Shown here one piece after another: positions 1 through 8,808 of a DNA stretch of 64,000 bases. Below the pieces are notes generated by a model. The model was not told where the DNA came from. It saw only the letters and a program-made list of their open reading frames with translations, and did no database searches. Position 1 is the first letter of the stretch; each line of letters starts with the position of its first letter. The DNA is from Flammeovirgaceae bacterium 311 (GTDB taxonomy: Bacteria > Bacteroidota > Bacteroidia > Cytophagales > Cyclobacteriaceae). Location: positions 3,240,501 through 3,304,500 of the forward strand of contig CP004371.1 in the NCBI GenBank assembly GCA_000597885.1, read 5' to 3'. Position numbers and translations under genes: made by a program.

Positions 1-3000
1 AGTAAGCTGATTATCGGAATCTTTCAGATCCACAATGTTGATGATCACATCTTCAGGAAAATCTTCCGGACGTACAATAGCGGTCTGGCTTAAGGAGAAG
101 GAAGGCCCATCGTTTACCGGCAGTACGGTCACGATCAGCTCTTCGGTTTCGCTTTCGGCCTGGCTGCCATTAGAGCCTTCCTTACTGGTAGCCCTGATGC
201 CCAAGGGAAACTTGCCTACAAAATCAAGCGGAGGCAGTATGCTAAGGCTGGCCAGCTGAGCTGGTGTTAGTTGCCAGAGTCCGTTGCCCAGGTCGGTGCC
301 CGCAGAAAGCCTGGCGCCTACAGGAACACTTTCTACCAGGTAGTGTGTGATTGTTTCTGAACCGTCTGTGTCTACAAGCGCTGCAGAGAATTCAAGGCCA
401 ATCCAGGTATCTTCCGGTCCAAAGGCATCTTCTGTAGTAACCAGTGGCTTGTCGGCCACGGCTTCTACTGTTAGGGTAAACTGCTTGCTACTTTCCTGGC
501 CCAGGTTATCTTTTACCTTCACGGTAATCACAGTGCTGCCATGGCGGTGCAGGGCTGGCGTAATTACCAGGCTTCTGTTCTGGCCAGAGCCGGTAATACT
601 GAATGAAGCTTCTGGCGCAAGTGCTGCATCATCAGCGCTAACCCTTACCTGAAGCTCTGTGGCAGGCGTACCGGCATCAGAAATGGTAATGGTAATGGGT
701 GCTGTAGGCACATCTTCCAGGGTATGCACACTGCTGCTGCCTATGGCAATAGAAGGCGCTAAGTTATCTACGATAAAGGTTTCGCTGGGACCGGCACCGG
801 GAGCAGGGTTGTTCACCAGGTCGGTTGCTGTGCCAGGCTTAATGCTGATGCCTATGGTACCATTGCCACTGATGTCGCTAATGGTTACCAAAAGCTCATT
901 TGCTTTATCAGTAGGGGTAACTGTTACGGTAGTTGCAGTAGCGGTTTCCGTTTTGTTCAGGATGATATCGGCAGGCGTTAAATTGATATTGGTAGCGCCG
1001 TAATAAGTTACAGTATAAGTAACAGGTCCATTTTGTGTAATAGGCACAGAAGGAGCGCTGATCACAATAATAGGAGCTTCATCATCTACTACCGTTACTG
1101 CAAAGGAGCACACAGATACATTTCCGGCTGCATCAACTGCTTCGTACACCACATTGGTGGTACCAGACGGGAAGAAGCTTCCGGAAGCCAGGCCTGATTT
1201 CAGCAGTGGCGTTACACTGCCGCTGCAGTTATCCTGAGCTGTTATGGCTGCATACGTAACCGTTGCGCCATTCTTACCAGGTTCAATATCCACAATGATA
1301 TCGGCAGGGCAGGCTATTACCGGGCCTTTATCATCTACTACAGTCACTTTAAAGCTGCACTCGGTAGCATTACCTTTTGCATCGGTAATGGTAAACTTAT
1401 TAAGTGTTTCGCCGAGGGGGTAAGATGCTCCGGAAGGCAAACCGGCAGTTTGTACAATGGTAGCACCGGAACAGTTGTCAGAGAAAGGAATGCTATAAGT
1501 TACCACAGCACTGCAGGCAGTTGCACTGGCACTCTGTATGATATCTGAAGGGCAGCTCACAACAGGAGGAGCAACGTCTTTAACAAGAACGTTGGTAGTA
1601 CATTTAGACCAGTTTCCAGATCTGTCCTTAAACTCCCAGGTAACAGCGGTGGTACCGGCAGGGAAGGTTCCGGAAGGATTTGCGGTTCCGGTGCGGTCGT
1701 TTGTAATGTAAACCACACCACCCCATTTGTTATCCGTATTGTCTGTGAAGGTTGGATAAGGTATGGTTACATAGGCCTCACAATTGCTGGTGCTGTTTTC
1801 GAAAACAATATCTCCGGGGCAATACCCAACCGGTGCAATGTTATCTACTACAACATAATGACTTGGGCCGGCAGCAGCAGCTTCGTTACCGGCTTCATCT
1901 GTTGCTGTACCAGCTGCAACGCTGATTCTCAGCACACCGTTGCCGGATATATTTTCTATGGAAACGATGCGCTGGGTATTAGAAGTACCTGTAACGATCA
2001 CTGTTCCCTCAGCTGTGCTTGGGCTGCCATCTACACTGCTGGATTCATGGATCAGCGTAATGTCAGCAGGCGATAGTGTAATGTTGCTGGACTCGCTGTA
2101 GGTGATAATGTAGGTAACAGGACCTATTTGGGTAAACTCGCTGGTGGGGCCGGCAATTGATATAACAGGCGCAGTAAAATCCAGCTGGTAGGTTTCACCA
2201 TTGCTGAAATCACCAGCGCCAGCAACACTGCCACCTACCGTAACACTGTTGCTGTTTTTTACTGATTTATTGTCTTTAAAATTCAGCTTTAAAGAACCAT
2301 TGCCATTGATACTTCCCAGGTTTACATCATACTCTCCGGCGGCAACTTCAGTAACAGAAACAATTGCAGCAGAAACACCCGCGCCTTTTACCAGGGTAAA
2401 ATCGTCTGCATCTACTCCGCTAACTGCTTCACTGAATTTTACCCTAAAACTAACATTCTTCTTATTAGAAGGGCTTGGGCTGTTTCTTTTGATAGACAGA
2501 ACTTCAGGGATGCTGTGCGTGGTGAAAGACGCTGTTTCGCCATAGAAGATGCCTGTACTGTTTTTACCTACCAGACGGTAGTAATAAGTAGTATTGGCCA
2601 ATAGGTTATTAACTCCATGGCTCAGGGCAGCTGCTGGTGCACCGGCAGCCAGGGTCTGGGCTCCCGCCAGGCTGGAAGGGTCTGCCGCAGGAAGCGACGA
2701 ATCAGTTCCCAGCTGAAAGGCAACCGTTGTGGCCGAACCATTGCTTCTTGCAATACCGCTGATTGTGGCGCCTTTCTCCGAAAGTGCTGCCGCTGCTCCT
2801 GTTTGCACAGAGGCTGCTTCGGCTACATCGTTCAGATCAATGTCTACTTTAACATCTGTAGCTGCTTCTGTTTCAGTCCCTCTTCCAGCTGTTACCCTAA
2901 CGGTAAGTCTAAAAGACGGAGTGGTTTCGAAGTCCAGTGCAGCTGTGTTAAGCACACTAAGTGCGCCATCCTCAGAAAGGCTAAAGGCATTGCTGGTGTT

Positions 3001-3228
3001 TCCACCAACCAGCTCAAAATGCAGTGCATCGCCTTCACTGTCGGTTTTTGGCAGTATCTGGCCCACAAATTCGCCTGCTGTTTTGTTCTCATCCACATTG
3101 AATGCATGAGTAGAAAAAGCAGGCAACAGGGCCGGAGCTGCAGCAATAATAAAGAGGCTAAGAGCCAAAAGCGCGTACCGCTTTGGTGATAACCGTAAGG
3201 ATTTAATAACAGGGTATAATGGGATCAT
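1..3228 (-). CDS. Giant secreted mosaic adhesin, N-terminal part (runs off the window)
   Basis: An uninterrupted minus-strand frame runs from an ATG at 3228 to the window edge (1076 codons, no stop), so the C-terminus is not seen. Residues 1-37 form a basic then hydrophobic signal peptide. There follow a cadherin-like repeat (about 38-137, ending in VDIDLND), an Fn3-like module (about 146-232), two Ig-like 'SxxxTLSPADITL' modules, three HYR domains (about 466-717, each with paired Cys and a VxDxxxP boundary), another Ig-like module and two Calx-beta/tandem-95-like modules. Such mosaics are surface or secreted adhesins, in this phylum usually exported by the type IX system. The sorting domain would lie beyond the window, so the export route is inference. 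A TACCTTTG element lies 42 bases upstream of the start. Confidence 0.85.
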   Translation of the reverse strand, partial: MIPLYPVIKSLRLSPKRYALLALSLFIIAAAPALLPAFSTHAFNVDENKTAGEFVGQILPKTDSEGDALHFELVGGNTSNAFSLSEDGALSVLNTAALDFETTPSFRLTVRVTAGRGTETEAATDVKVDIDLNDVAEAASVQTGAAAALSEKGATISGIARSNGSATTVAFQLGTDSSLPAADPSSLAGAQTLAAGAPAAALSHGVNNLLANTTYYYRLVGKNSTGIFYGETASFTTHSIPEVLSIKRNSPSPSNKKNVSFRVKFSEAVSGVDADDFTLVKGAGVSAAIVSVTEVAAGEYDVNLGSINGNGSLKLNFKDNKSVKNSNSVTVGGSVAGAGDFSNGETYQLDFTAPVISIAGPTSEFTQIGPVTYIITYSESSNITLSPADITLIHESSSVDGSPSTAEGTVIVTGTSNTQRIVSIENISGNGVLRISVAAGTATDEAGNEAAAAGPSHYVVVDNIAPVGYCPGDIVFENSTSNCEAYVTIPYPTFTDNTDNKWGGVVYITNDRTGTANPSGTFPAGTTAVTWEFKDRSGNWSKCTTNVLVKDVAPPVVSCPSDIIQSASATACSAVVTYSIPFSDNCSGATIVQTAGLPSGASYPLGETLNKFTITDAKGNATECSFKVTVVDDKGPVIACPADIIVDIEPGKNGATVTYAAITAQDNCSGSVTPLLKSGLASGSFFPSGTTNVVYEAVDAAGNVSVCSFAVTVVDDEAPIIVISAPSVPITQNGPVTYTVTYYGATNINLTPADIILNKTETATATTVTVTPTDKANELLVTISDISGNGTIGISIKPGTATDLVNNPAPGAGPSETFIVDNLAPSIAIGSSSVHTLEDVPTAPITITISDAGTPATELQVRVSADDAALAPEASFSITGSGQNRSLVITPALHRHGSTVITVKVKDNLGQESSKQFTLTVEAVADKPLVTTEDAFGPEDTWIGLEFSAALVDTDGSETITHYLVESVPVGARLSAGTDLGNGLWQLTPAQLASLSILPPLDFVGKFPLGIRATSKEGSNGSQAESETEELIVTVLPVNDGPSFSLSQTAIVRPEDFPEDVIINIVDLKDSDNQLT

Positions 3229-3696
3229 ATCGTCCAGCTTTTGCTGATGTGGATAAGAATAGTTCGTTACAAAGGTAATATCTAGACTTAAAAAAGAAAC
3301 ATTTTTAGAAAAAAAATTTTATCTATCTTATTAAAAATAGGACTTTACCAATTTAATTAAATTTAAGCCTGACTACCCAACAGATATACCATACCATTAG
3401 GTGCTGTAGGGGCCTATTTTATAATCTTTAGCTAACGGACCTGCTACATACGTAAGAATGCAGCATAAATGGTATACTTTTATACTACAGACATTATCTT
3501 TTTTGATGAAATAATTTAACACTCACAGCCCTTATGAAGATCTGACTATTGTTTAAAAAAATCAGAGTATTAAACGGTGCGAATACAATGAGGATAAAGC
3601 GAACAGTTAAACAGTCTCCATCAGCGAGAACCTAAGTAATTTACAATCCTTACATTAAAGCAATGATCAAACAGTTGCAACTCAAGTGACTATATT
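3229..3696. other. AT-rich intergenic region between recQ and the adhesin gene
   Basis: These 468 bases are very AT-rich with long A and T runs. I see no open frame with a plausible protein, no tRNA and no strong hairpin. The only element I can support is the candidate adhesin promoter near 3270-3299. The region is long enough to hold extra regulatory sites for the adhesin gene. Confidence 0.5.
3270..3299 (-). promoter_or_regulatory. Candidate Bacteroidetes-type promoter for the adhesin gene
   Basis: On the minus strand TACCTTTG (3277-3270) matches the -7 consensus TAnnTTTG exactly. A GTTTC at the -33 position, about 18 bases upstream, is only a partial match to TTTG. The implied leader of about 35 bases fits the ATG at 3228. 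This is a consensus match only. Confidence 0.38.
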
Positions 3697-5823
3697 TCAA
3701 TTATTTATACCTGATTTTTTATAATAACTCATGGCAAGCCGGATCTTGTGATAAGGATATCTTCCTTCCAGGCTGTCGTATACTGATTTTAGGGGGCTGT
3801 TCACCCCATGTACATAGAGCGCATCTCCAATAACAGAACGTTCTTCTTTGGATAAAAAACGGTCCAGAAACGGCATACGGCCCTGTTCGTAGAGGGCGGC
3901 AATATGAGAATAAACTGTTTCCTCGCGCATACCCCTCCTTGCTGCTACCTCTTGGGGAGAAAGCTGCTGCTGCAGCAGCTCCAGGGTAACCAAATGGCTA
4001 GATCCTTCCACCTTTTGCTTCTTATCCTGCTGAAGCTGTCGGTATTGTAGTATTTCGTTAATAAAATCTTGACCATACCTGTCGAGTTTCTGCCGGCCAA
4101 CACCTCCGATACGTAAAAGTGCTGCCTCAGTAACCGGTTGCCGCTCCGCCATCTCCCGTAAAGTTTTATCACTGAAGATAATATAGGGCGGTAGGGCTTC
4201 TTCGTCGGCCAGGCGCTTACGCAGGTTGCGCAACTGCAGGAACAGTCCATCTTCAGCAGCTTCACTTGCTTTGGGCTGTGGCCGCTGGGCCTGAACAGGC
4301 TGTGCCGGCTTGTTCAACGCTACTTTTTTGCCCTCAAACAATACGGCGCGGCTACCGTCATTCAGCTTTAACTTTCCGCCATCTTCATAGGCAATATCCA
4401 TCAGCCCGGAGTTTAGCATTTGCTGCAGGTAATTACGCCAGTCGGCGGCACCTATGTCTTTTCCTGCTCCATAGGTTTTTATCCTGAAAAGGCCTTTCTG
4501 GCGCACCTCCTCATTATCGGCGCCGCGCAGCACATCAATCAGCAGGCTCAGGGAAAGCATTTCACCAGAGCGGGCAATGGCAGAAAGTGCCTTTTGGGTA
4601 AGCAGCGTACCATCGAAAGACTGGCGCGGATTATCACATACATCACAATTATTACAGTTTCCTTCTGCCTGCTCGCCAAAGTAGGAGAGCAGGATGCGGC
4701 GGCGGCAGATCTGGGCTTCGGCATACTGCTGCAGGCGCTCCAGTTTGGCCTCCTGCATGCGGCGGCGGTCAGGGGGCAGCTCTTCCAGCATGCTCCGCTG
4801 CTTCATCACATCGGCAAATGAATAGAACAGCAGGGTATCGGCGGGGGCACCATCGCGTCCGGCACGGCCAATTTCCTGGTAATAGCTTTCAATGTTTTTG
4901 GGCAGGTTATAGTGCACCACCCAGCGCACATTGCTTTTATCGATGCCCATGCCAAAGGCAATGGTAGCACAAACAATCTGTACGTTATCCCGCAAAAAAT
5001 CTTCCTGCGTTTTCTGGCGCTGGTAATGTGGAAGCGCTGCATGATAAGCCTCCGCCCGGTAACCGGCATCGCTTAGCTTTTCTGCCAGCCCCTCACAGCC
5101 TTTGCGGCTCAGGCAGTAAACGATTCCCGGCTGAAAAGGCCGCTCTTCCAGGAACTCAAGGATGCGCTGCAGCCGCTGCTGTGCCGGCAGCACCGCCAGG
5201 CTTAGGTTTGGCCTGTCGAAAGAAGCTACAAATACCTGCGGCTGCCTTAGCTTAAGCTGTTGCAGTATATCGCTGCGGGTGAGCTTATCGGCAGTGGCGG
5301 TAAGGGCAATAATGGGCACCTGCGGAAACTGCTCCTTGAGGCGGCCCAGCTGTGTATATTCCGGCCTGAAATCGTGCCCCCAAAAGCTTATGCAGTGGGC
5401 TTCGTCGATGGCAAAAAGGGAAACCGGCAGCTGGCTTAGCAATGAAGTAAAGGCAGGCGTCTGTAGTTTCTCAGGCGATACATACAGGAGCTTTAGCTGG
5501 CCGCGGCTTGCCTGCTGCTCTATTTGCACCTGCTCCTGCCATTCCTGCGTACTGTTTAAAAATGCTGCAGCCACACCACTGGCCTTCAGAGCAGCTACCT
5601 GGTCCTGCATCAGGGCAATCAGGGGAGAGACTACTACAGCCAGCCCCGGCAGGTGCAGGGCAGGCACCTGGTAGCAAAGCGATTTACCGCCCCCGGTAGG
5701 CATAAGCACCAGCGCATCCTGACCGGCAGCTACAGCCTTTATAATATCGGCCTGCATAGGCCTGAACTGGGCATACCCAAAGTACTTCTTGAGAATGCTA
5801 TGTAATGGGGAGTTATCTGCCAC
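3697..5823 (-). CDS. recQ: ATP-dependent DNA helicase RecQ
   Basis: This 708-residue superfamily 2 helicase unwinds DNA 3'-5' in recombination and fork repair. Visible are motif 0 (FGYAQFRPMQ, 15-24), Walker A (MPTGGGKS, 41-48), the DEAH box (140-143), motif VI (QEIGRAGRDG, 316-325), a zinc site with four Cys (373, 390, 393, 396), a winged-helix region, an HRDC domain (about 524-600) and a C-terminal helix-turn-helix extension (about 610-700). This is the usual long Bacteroidetes architecture. The loop after the DEAH box reads CISFWGHDFRP, with Phe147 where most RecQ proteins have Gln. It is divergent from the small membrane protein gene at 6085. Confidence 0.97.
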   Translation of the reverse strand: MADNSPLHSILKKYFGYAQFRPMQADIIKAVAAGQDALVLMPTGGGKSLCYQVPALHLPGLAVVVSPLIALMQDQVAALKASGVAAAFLNSTQEWQEQVQIEQQASRGQLKLLYVSPEKLQTPAFTSLLSQLPVSLFAIDEAHCISFWGHDFRPEYTQLGRLKEQFPQVPIIALTATADKLTRSDILQQLKLRQPQVFVASFDRPNLSLAVLPAQQRLQRILEFLEERPFQPGIVYCLSRKGCEGLAEKLSDAGYRAEAYHAALPHYQRQKTQEDFLRDNVQIVCATIAFGMGIDKSNVRWVVHYNLPKNIESYYQEIGRAGRDGAPADTLLFYSFADVMKQRSMLEELPPDRRRMQEAKLERLQQYAEAQICRRRILLSYFGEQAEGNCNNCDVCDNPRQSFDGTLLTQKALSAIARSGEMLSLSLLIDVLRGADNEEVRQKGLFRIKTYGAGKDIGAADWRNYLQQMLNSGLMDIAYEDGGKLKLNDGSRAVLFEGKKVALNKPAQPVQAQRPQPKASEAAEDGLFLQLRNLRKRLADEEALPPYIIFSDKTLREMAERQPVTEAALLRIGGVGRQKLDRYGQDFINEILQYRQLQQDKKQKVEGSSHLVTLELLQQQLSPQEVAARRGMREETVYSHIAALYEQGRMPFLDRFLSKEERSVIGDALYVHGVNSPLKSVYDSLEGRYPYHKIRLAMSYYKKSGINN

Positions 5824-6084
5824 TTTTTCTCTACTCTTCTTCTACTACAACAAAGAAAAATGTACTACCTGTTCAGCTACCGTAAAATCTGTTACAAATT
5901 TCCATATCCTTTTTATTTGTAGCTCGTTGAATATAAAACAGGCAGCTTCTGATAGTACGCTCATTTTGACGCCTTTATCTTTTCAGCAGAAGCTAAAAAT
6001 AAGAAATAATAGCCTGGCAGCCAAAACTTTGCATTTAACGAATGGTTGAATCTATATAAGAGAACTTTTATTTTTTTAAACTGT

Positions 6085-6309
6085 ATGATTGATTTAATAC
6101 TCTGCGGAATAGCCTACGTCATCATGATATATTTTATGGTCATGCTTATGAAACAGAAGATAAATCCTTTCCGGAACGGAGGGGACGACGATGGCGGAAT
6201 AAGTGTTAGTAACTTACCAGACCTGGATGATCTGCCACCTGGTATCAGCCTGCCCGATGGCAGCCTGCCAAAAAGAAGATTTAAGAAAGAGCCCGAAGAA
6301 ATAAATTAG
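6085..6309 (+). CDS. Small membrane protein of unknown function
   Basis: A 74-residue protein starts at ATG 6085; an upstream in-frame TTG at 6046 would add 13 residues but weakens the membrane segment start. Residues 3-24 form one hydrophobic helix (LILCGIAYVIMIYFMVMLM), followed by a Lys/Asn-rich turn, an acidic GGDDDGG stretch and a Pro/Asp/Leu-rich tail ending in charged residues. The topology suggests a single-pass inner-membrane protein with a soluble tail. I do not recognise the family. It sits between recQ (divergent) and yraN (convergent), with no operon partner. Confidence 0.6.
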   Translation: MIDLILCGIAYVIMIYFMVMLMKQKINPFRNGGDDDGGISVSNLPDLDDLPPGISLPDGSLPKRRFKKEPEEIN

Positions 6310-6392
6310 AAAGCATTATCGAAGTCTAAGCAGCCTTCAGGTAGCTTATGTATTTTTACTAACCTGTTTACTGCCGATAAACCTGTAGCCTT

Positions 6393-6758
6393 TTAATAAA
6401 AAGCATCTTCGAAGTGATAGATCTGTGGATTTTTATTCGAGCTTAATGGCAGTTGTATGGCAATTATGTCAAAACGGATATCACCCTTCCAATCGATCTT
6501 CTTTATATAGTAACTGGCAGCATTTATGATGAGTGCTGCTTTTTTATGATTCACGGCTTCTTCAGGGTAACCAAAACTGTTTCCTCCCCTTCGGGTTTTA
6601 ACTTCGATAAACAGCAGCAGCTTACCACTTATGGCAATAATGTCTATTTCGGAGCGTCCTTTACGATAATTACGCTCCAGGATACGGGCACCATTTTGCT
6701 GCAAAAAATCTGCAGCCAGCTTTTCGCCTAATATTCCGGTGAGCTGTTTATCGTGCAA
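6393..6758 (-). CDS. YraN/UPF0102 family protein, predicted nuclease fold
   Basis: The 121-residue protein shows the UPF0102 signature: GILGEKLAADFL near the N-terminus, ILERNYR at about 26-32, then EIDIIA, LLFIEVKTR and FGYPEEAVNHKK. The E-x-D ... E-V-K arrangement is the restriction-endonuclease-like core, and the family is thought to act on DNA, although its exact role is not established. Length is normal for the family. It stands alone, converging with the small membrane protein gene and divergent from the phosphosugar isomerase gene 60 bases away. Confidence 0.9.
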   Translation of the reverse strand: MHDKQLTGILGEKLAADFLQQNGARILERNYRKGRSEIDIIAISGKLLLFIEVKTRRGGNSFGYPEEAVNHKKAALIINAASYYIKKIDWKGDIRFDIIAIQLPLSSNKNPQIYHFEDAFY

Positions 6759-6818
6759 GCGATTTTCTGTTAATTTTACCCTACATACTTTTGGAACAAG
6801 CTAAACACCTGCTTTGTC

Positions 6819-7826
6819 ATGGACAAAATGAGAAAACTGATTGAAGATTTTTCGCGGCAGCTACGCGATGCTGTAGAGATAGGACAAAACGCAAGCTTAA
6901 GAGCGGCCACAACAGAGGTTCGCAACGTAGTAATTGCAGGTATGGGAGGCTCTGGTATTGGCGGCAACCTTGTTTATACGCTGGTGCAGGATGAACTGAA
7001 GGTGCCGCTACTCGTGCTTAAAAACTATCATCTGCCTGCATTTGTAGATGCACACACCCTTTTTATTGCTTCTTCCTTTAGTGGTGATACTGAAGAAACC
7101 ATTGGCAGCCTGGAGCAGGCCCTGCAGGCCGGTGCCCGCTGCGTTGTTGTTACCAGCGGTGGCACTATCGCTAAATCTGCCCGGAAACATCAACTGGATA
7201 TGATTCTGATACCCGGGGAGAGCAACAGTCCACGGGCAAATATTGGCTATTCTGTTGTTGCCTTGCTCTTTGTACTACACAGGCTGGGCTTAATTGGCAA
7301 TAGTTTTGTGCAGGAAACTGCGCGCACAGCAGCCCTGATCGATGAAGAAGAACAATCGCTGCGCACGCGCGGCGAAAAGCTTGCCAATTCCATGAAAGGA
7401 TACCTGCCGGTACTATATGCCGATAGCCGCATACTGCCGGTTGCCATCCGCATTCAGCAGCAAATAAATGAAAATGGCAAACACCTCTGCCACGTAAATG
7501 AACTGCCCGAGATGAACCACAACGAGCTGGTGGGCTGGGAGCACCCCGAGCAGGTAATGAACGACAGCAAGGTATACTTTCTGCTTACCGCCTACGACCA
7601 TCCCCGGGTACGGGAGCGCGTTCGGGTAACCCGCGAGCTGCTGAAAGGAAAAGCCGCCAATGTAAGCGATATAGAAGCAAAGGGAGACAGCCTGCTGGAG
7701 CAATGCTTTTACCTGATCCATTTTACCGACTGGGTAAGCTACTTCCTGGCAAAGGCCAACCAGGCCGATCCTTTTGCCATAGAAGCCATAGATTATCTCA
7801 AAAGCGAGCTTGCGAAGGTGAAATAA
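6819..7826 (+). CDS. Bifunctional phosphoglucose/phosphomannose isomerase
   Basis: This 335-residue cytoplasmic enzyme is a SIS-domain isomerase interconverting glucose-6-P or mannose-6-P with fructose-6-P. The phosphosugar-binding loop GMGGSGIGG lies at 41-49, the second SIS segment SSFSGDTEET follows near residue 85, and the C-terminal half carries the family motif NELPEMNHNELVGWE with the catalytic Glu/His. Length fits the bacterial and archaeal PGI/PMI family. The ATG at 6819 gives the expected N-terminus. It precedes a repeat-rich leader and lipB. Confidence 0.92.
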   Translation: MDKMRKLIEDFSRQLRDAVEIGQNASLRAATTEVRNVVIAGMGGSGIGGNLVYTLVQDELKVPLLVLKNYHLPAFVDAHTLFIASSFSGDTEETIGSLEQALQAGARCVVVTSGGTIAKSARKHQLDMILIPGESNSPRANIGYSVVALLFVLHRLGLIGNSFVQETARTAALIDEEEQSLRTRGEKLANSMKGYLPVLYADSRILPVAIRIQQQINENGKHLCHVNELPEMNHNELVGWEHPEQVMNDSKVYFLLTAYDHPRVRERVRVTRELLKGKAANVSDIEAKGDSLLEQCFYLIHFTDWVSYFLAKANQADPFAIEAIDYLKSELAKVK

Positions 7827-8017
7827 TGAGGTATGGGGTTTGAGGTATGGGGTTTGAGGTATGGGGCGGTCCGCCGCTGCGGTATGAGCTGGGACAATGC
7901 TGTATAGCAGGAGCCTTATTCTTTTAAACTCATACTATATACAAAACAATGCATTTTGAAGGGGGCACGGCAATCAGCTAATGCACCGACAAGCTCATAC
8001 CTCATACCTCATACCTC
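7827..8017. repeat. Repeat-rich intergenic element with direct and inverted GAGGTATG repeats
   Basis: Right after the isomerase stop come three direct copies of TGAGGTATGGGGTT (7827, 7841, 7855; 14-base period). At the other end three and a half copies of CTCATAC run from 7994 to 8017, the reverse complement of the same core. GGTATGAGCT (7881-7890) is exactly complementary to AGCTCATACC (7992-8001), so the element could fold into a long hairpin. The -7 element for lipB follows immediately. This looks like a dispersed intergenic repeat rather than a gene. Confidence 0.65.
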
Positions 8018-8026
8018 TAAATTCCC

Positions 8027-8034
8027 TACCTTTG
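8027..8034 (+). promoter_or_regulatory. -7 promoter element upstream of lipB
   Basis: TACCTTTG is an exact match to the Bacteroidetes -7 consensus. No TTTG is seen at the -33 position, where the CTCATAC repeat lies. Transcription would start near 8041, leaving a leader of about 17 bases before the GTG at 8058. It would also exclude the ATG at 7956 as a start. Confidence 0.45.
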
Positions 8035-8057
8035 CATCCAACAAGCTGACTCAACGC

Positions 8058-8798
8058 GTGAACGAGCATATCAACAAACAGGTAATTTTCAGGCATCTGG
8101 GCGAAATGGACTATCAGCAGGCCTGGGATTTACAGGAAGAAATTTTTGCCGGTATTGTAGCTACCAAAATTGCAAACCGTAAGCTGCCTGCACAGGAGCA
8201 AAAGCCCAGTACAAACTACCTGCTGTTTGTAGAGCACCCACACGTGTACACCCTGGGCAAGAGCGGCAAGCCGGAACATCTTTTACTCGATGAGGCCGGG
8301 CTCCGCCAGGCTAAGGCCAGCTACTACAAAATAAACCGTGGCGGTGATATTACCTACCACGGCCCCGGCCAGCTGGTGGCTTACCCCCTGCTCGACCTGG
8401 AAAACTTCTTTACAGACATTCATCAATACCTGCGCCTGCTGGAAGAGGCCATTATCTACACCCTGGCTGATTATGGGCTGGAGGCTGGCCGTATTCCCGG
8501 GCTTACCGGTGTATGGCTGGATCATATAGAACAGGTAAATCCGCGTAAGATCTGTGCCATGGGCGTAAAATGCAGCCGCTGGGTAACCATGCACGGACTT
8601 GCGCTTAATGTAAATACAAATCTGTCTTATTTTGGCAATATTGTGCCCTGCGGAATAGATGATAAAGCTGTTACTTCCCTGCAGCAGGAGCTTGGCCGGG
8701 AAGTGCCGCTTACGGAGGTTGAGGATAAATTAAAAGTACATTTAGCAAGGCTGTTCGGCATGGATATTGTTGTTGAACATGGTACTTTTATACCATAA
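8058..8798 (+). CDS. lipB: Octanoyltransferase LipB
   Basis: This enzyme transfers octanoate from acyl carrier protein to lipoyl domains, the first step of lipoate synthesis. From the GTG at 8058 it has 246 residues. Visible are the substrate motif RGGDITYHGPG (94-104), the catalytic Lys171 in MGVKCSRW and the catalytic Cys198 in IVPCGI. An in-frame ATG at 7956 would add 34 residues, but that extension is translated from the CTCATAC repeat and lies upstream of the -7 element at 8027, so I chose the GTG. A lipoprotein gene follows 10 bases later. Confidence 0.95.
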   Translation: MNEHINKQVIFRHLGEMDYQQAWDLQEEIFAGIVATKIANRKLPAQEQKPSTNYLLFVEHPHVYTLGKSGKPEHLLLDEAGLRQAKASYYKINRGGDITYHGPGQLVAYPLLDLENFFTDIHQYLRLLEEAIIYTLADYGLEAGRIPGLTGVWLDHIEQVNPRKICAMGVKCSRWVTMHGLALNVNTNLSYFGNIVPCGIDDKAVTSLQQELGREVPLTEVEDKLKVHLARLFGMDIVVEHGTFIP

Positions 8799-8808
8799 CC
8801 AAAGCCAT

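Noticed and set aside
2617-3189. 190-codon plus-strand frame with many Cys residues
   Set aside because: It is the reverse-strand shadow of the adhesin gene; the minus strand carries recognisable cadherin and Fn3 modules in one long frame.
7827-8017. CRISPR-like array
   Set aside because: The repeats are 7 and 14 bases with no spacers of constant length, and no cas gene is in the window.
7956-8057. Upstream ATG extending LipB by 34 residues
   Set aside because: The extension is translated from the CTCATAC repeat, has no homology with LipB, and lies before the TACCTTTG element, so transcripts would not include it.
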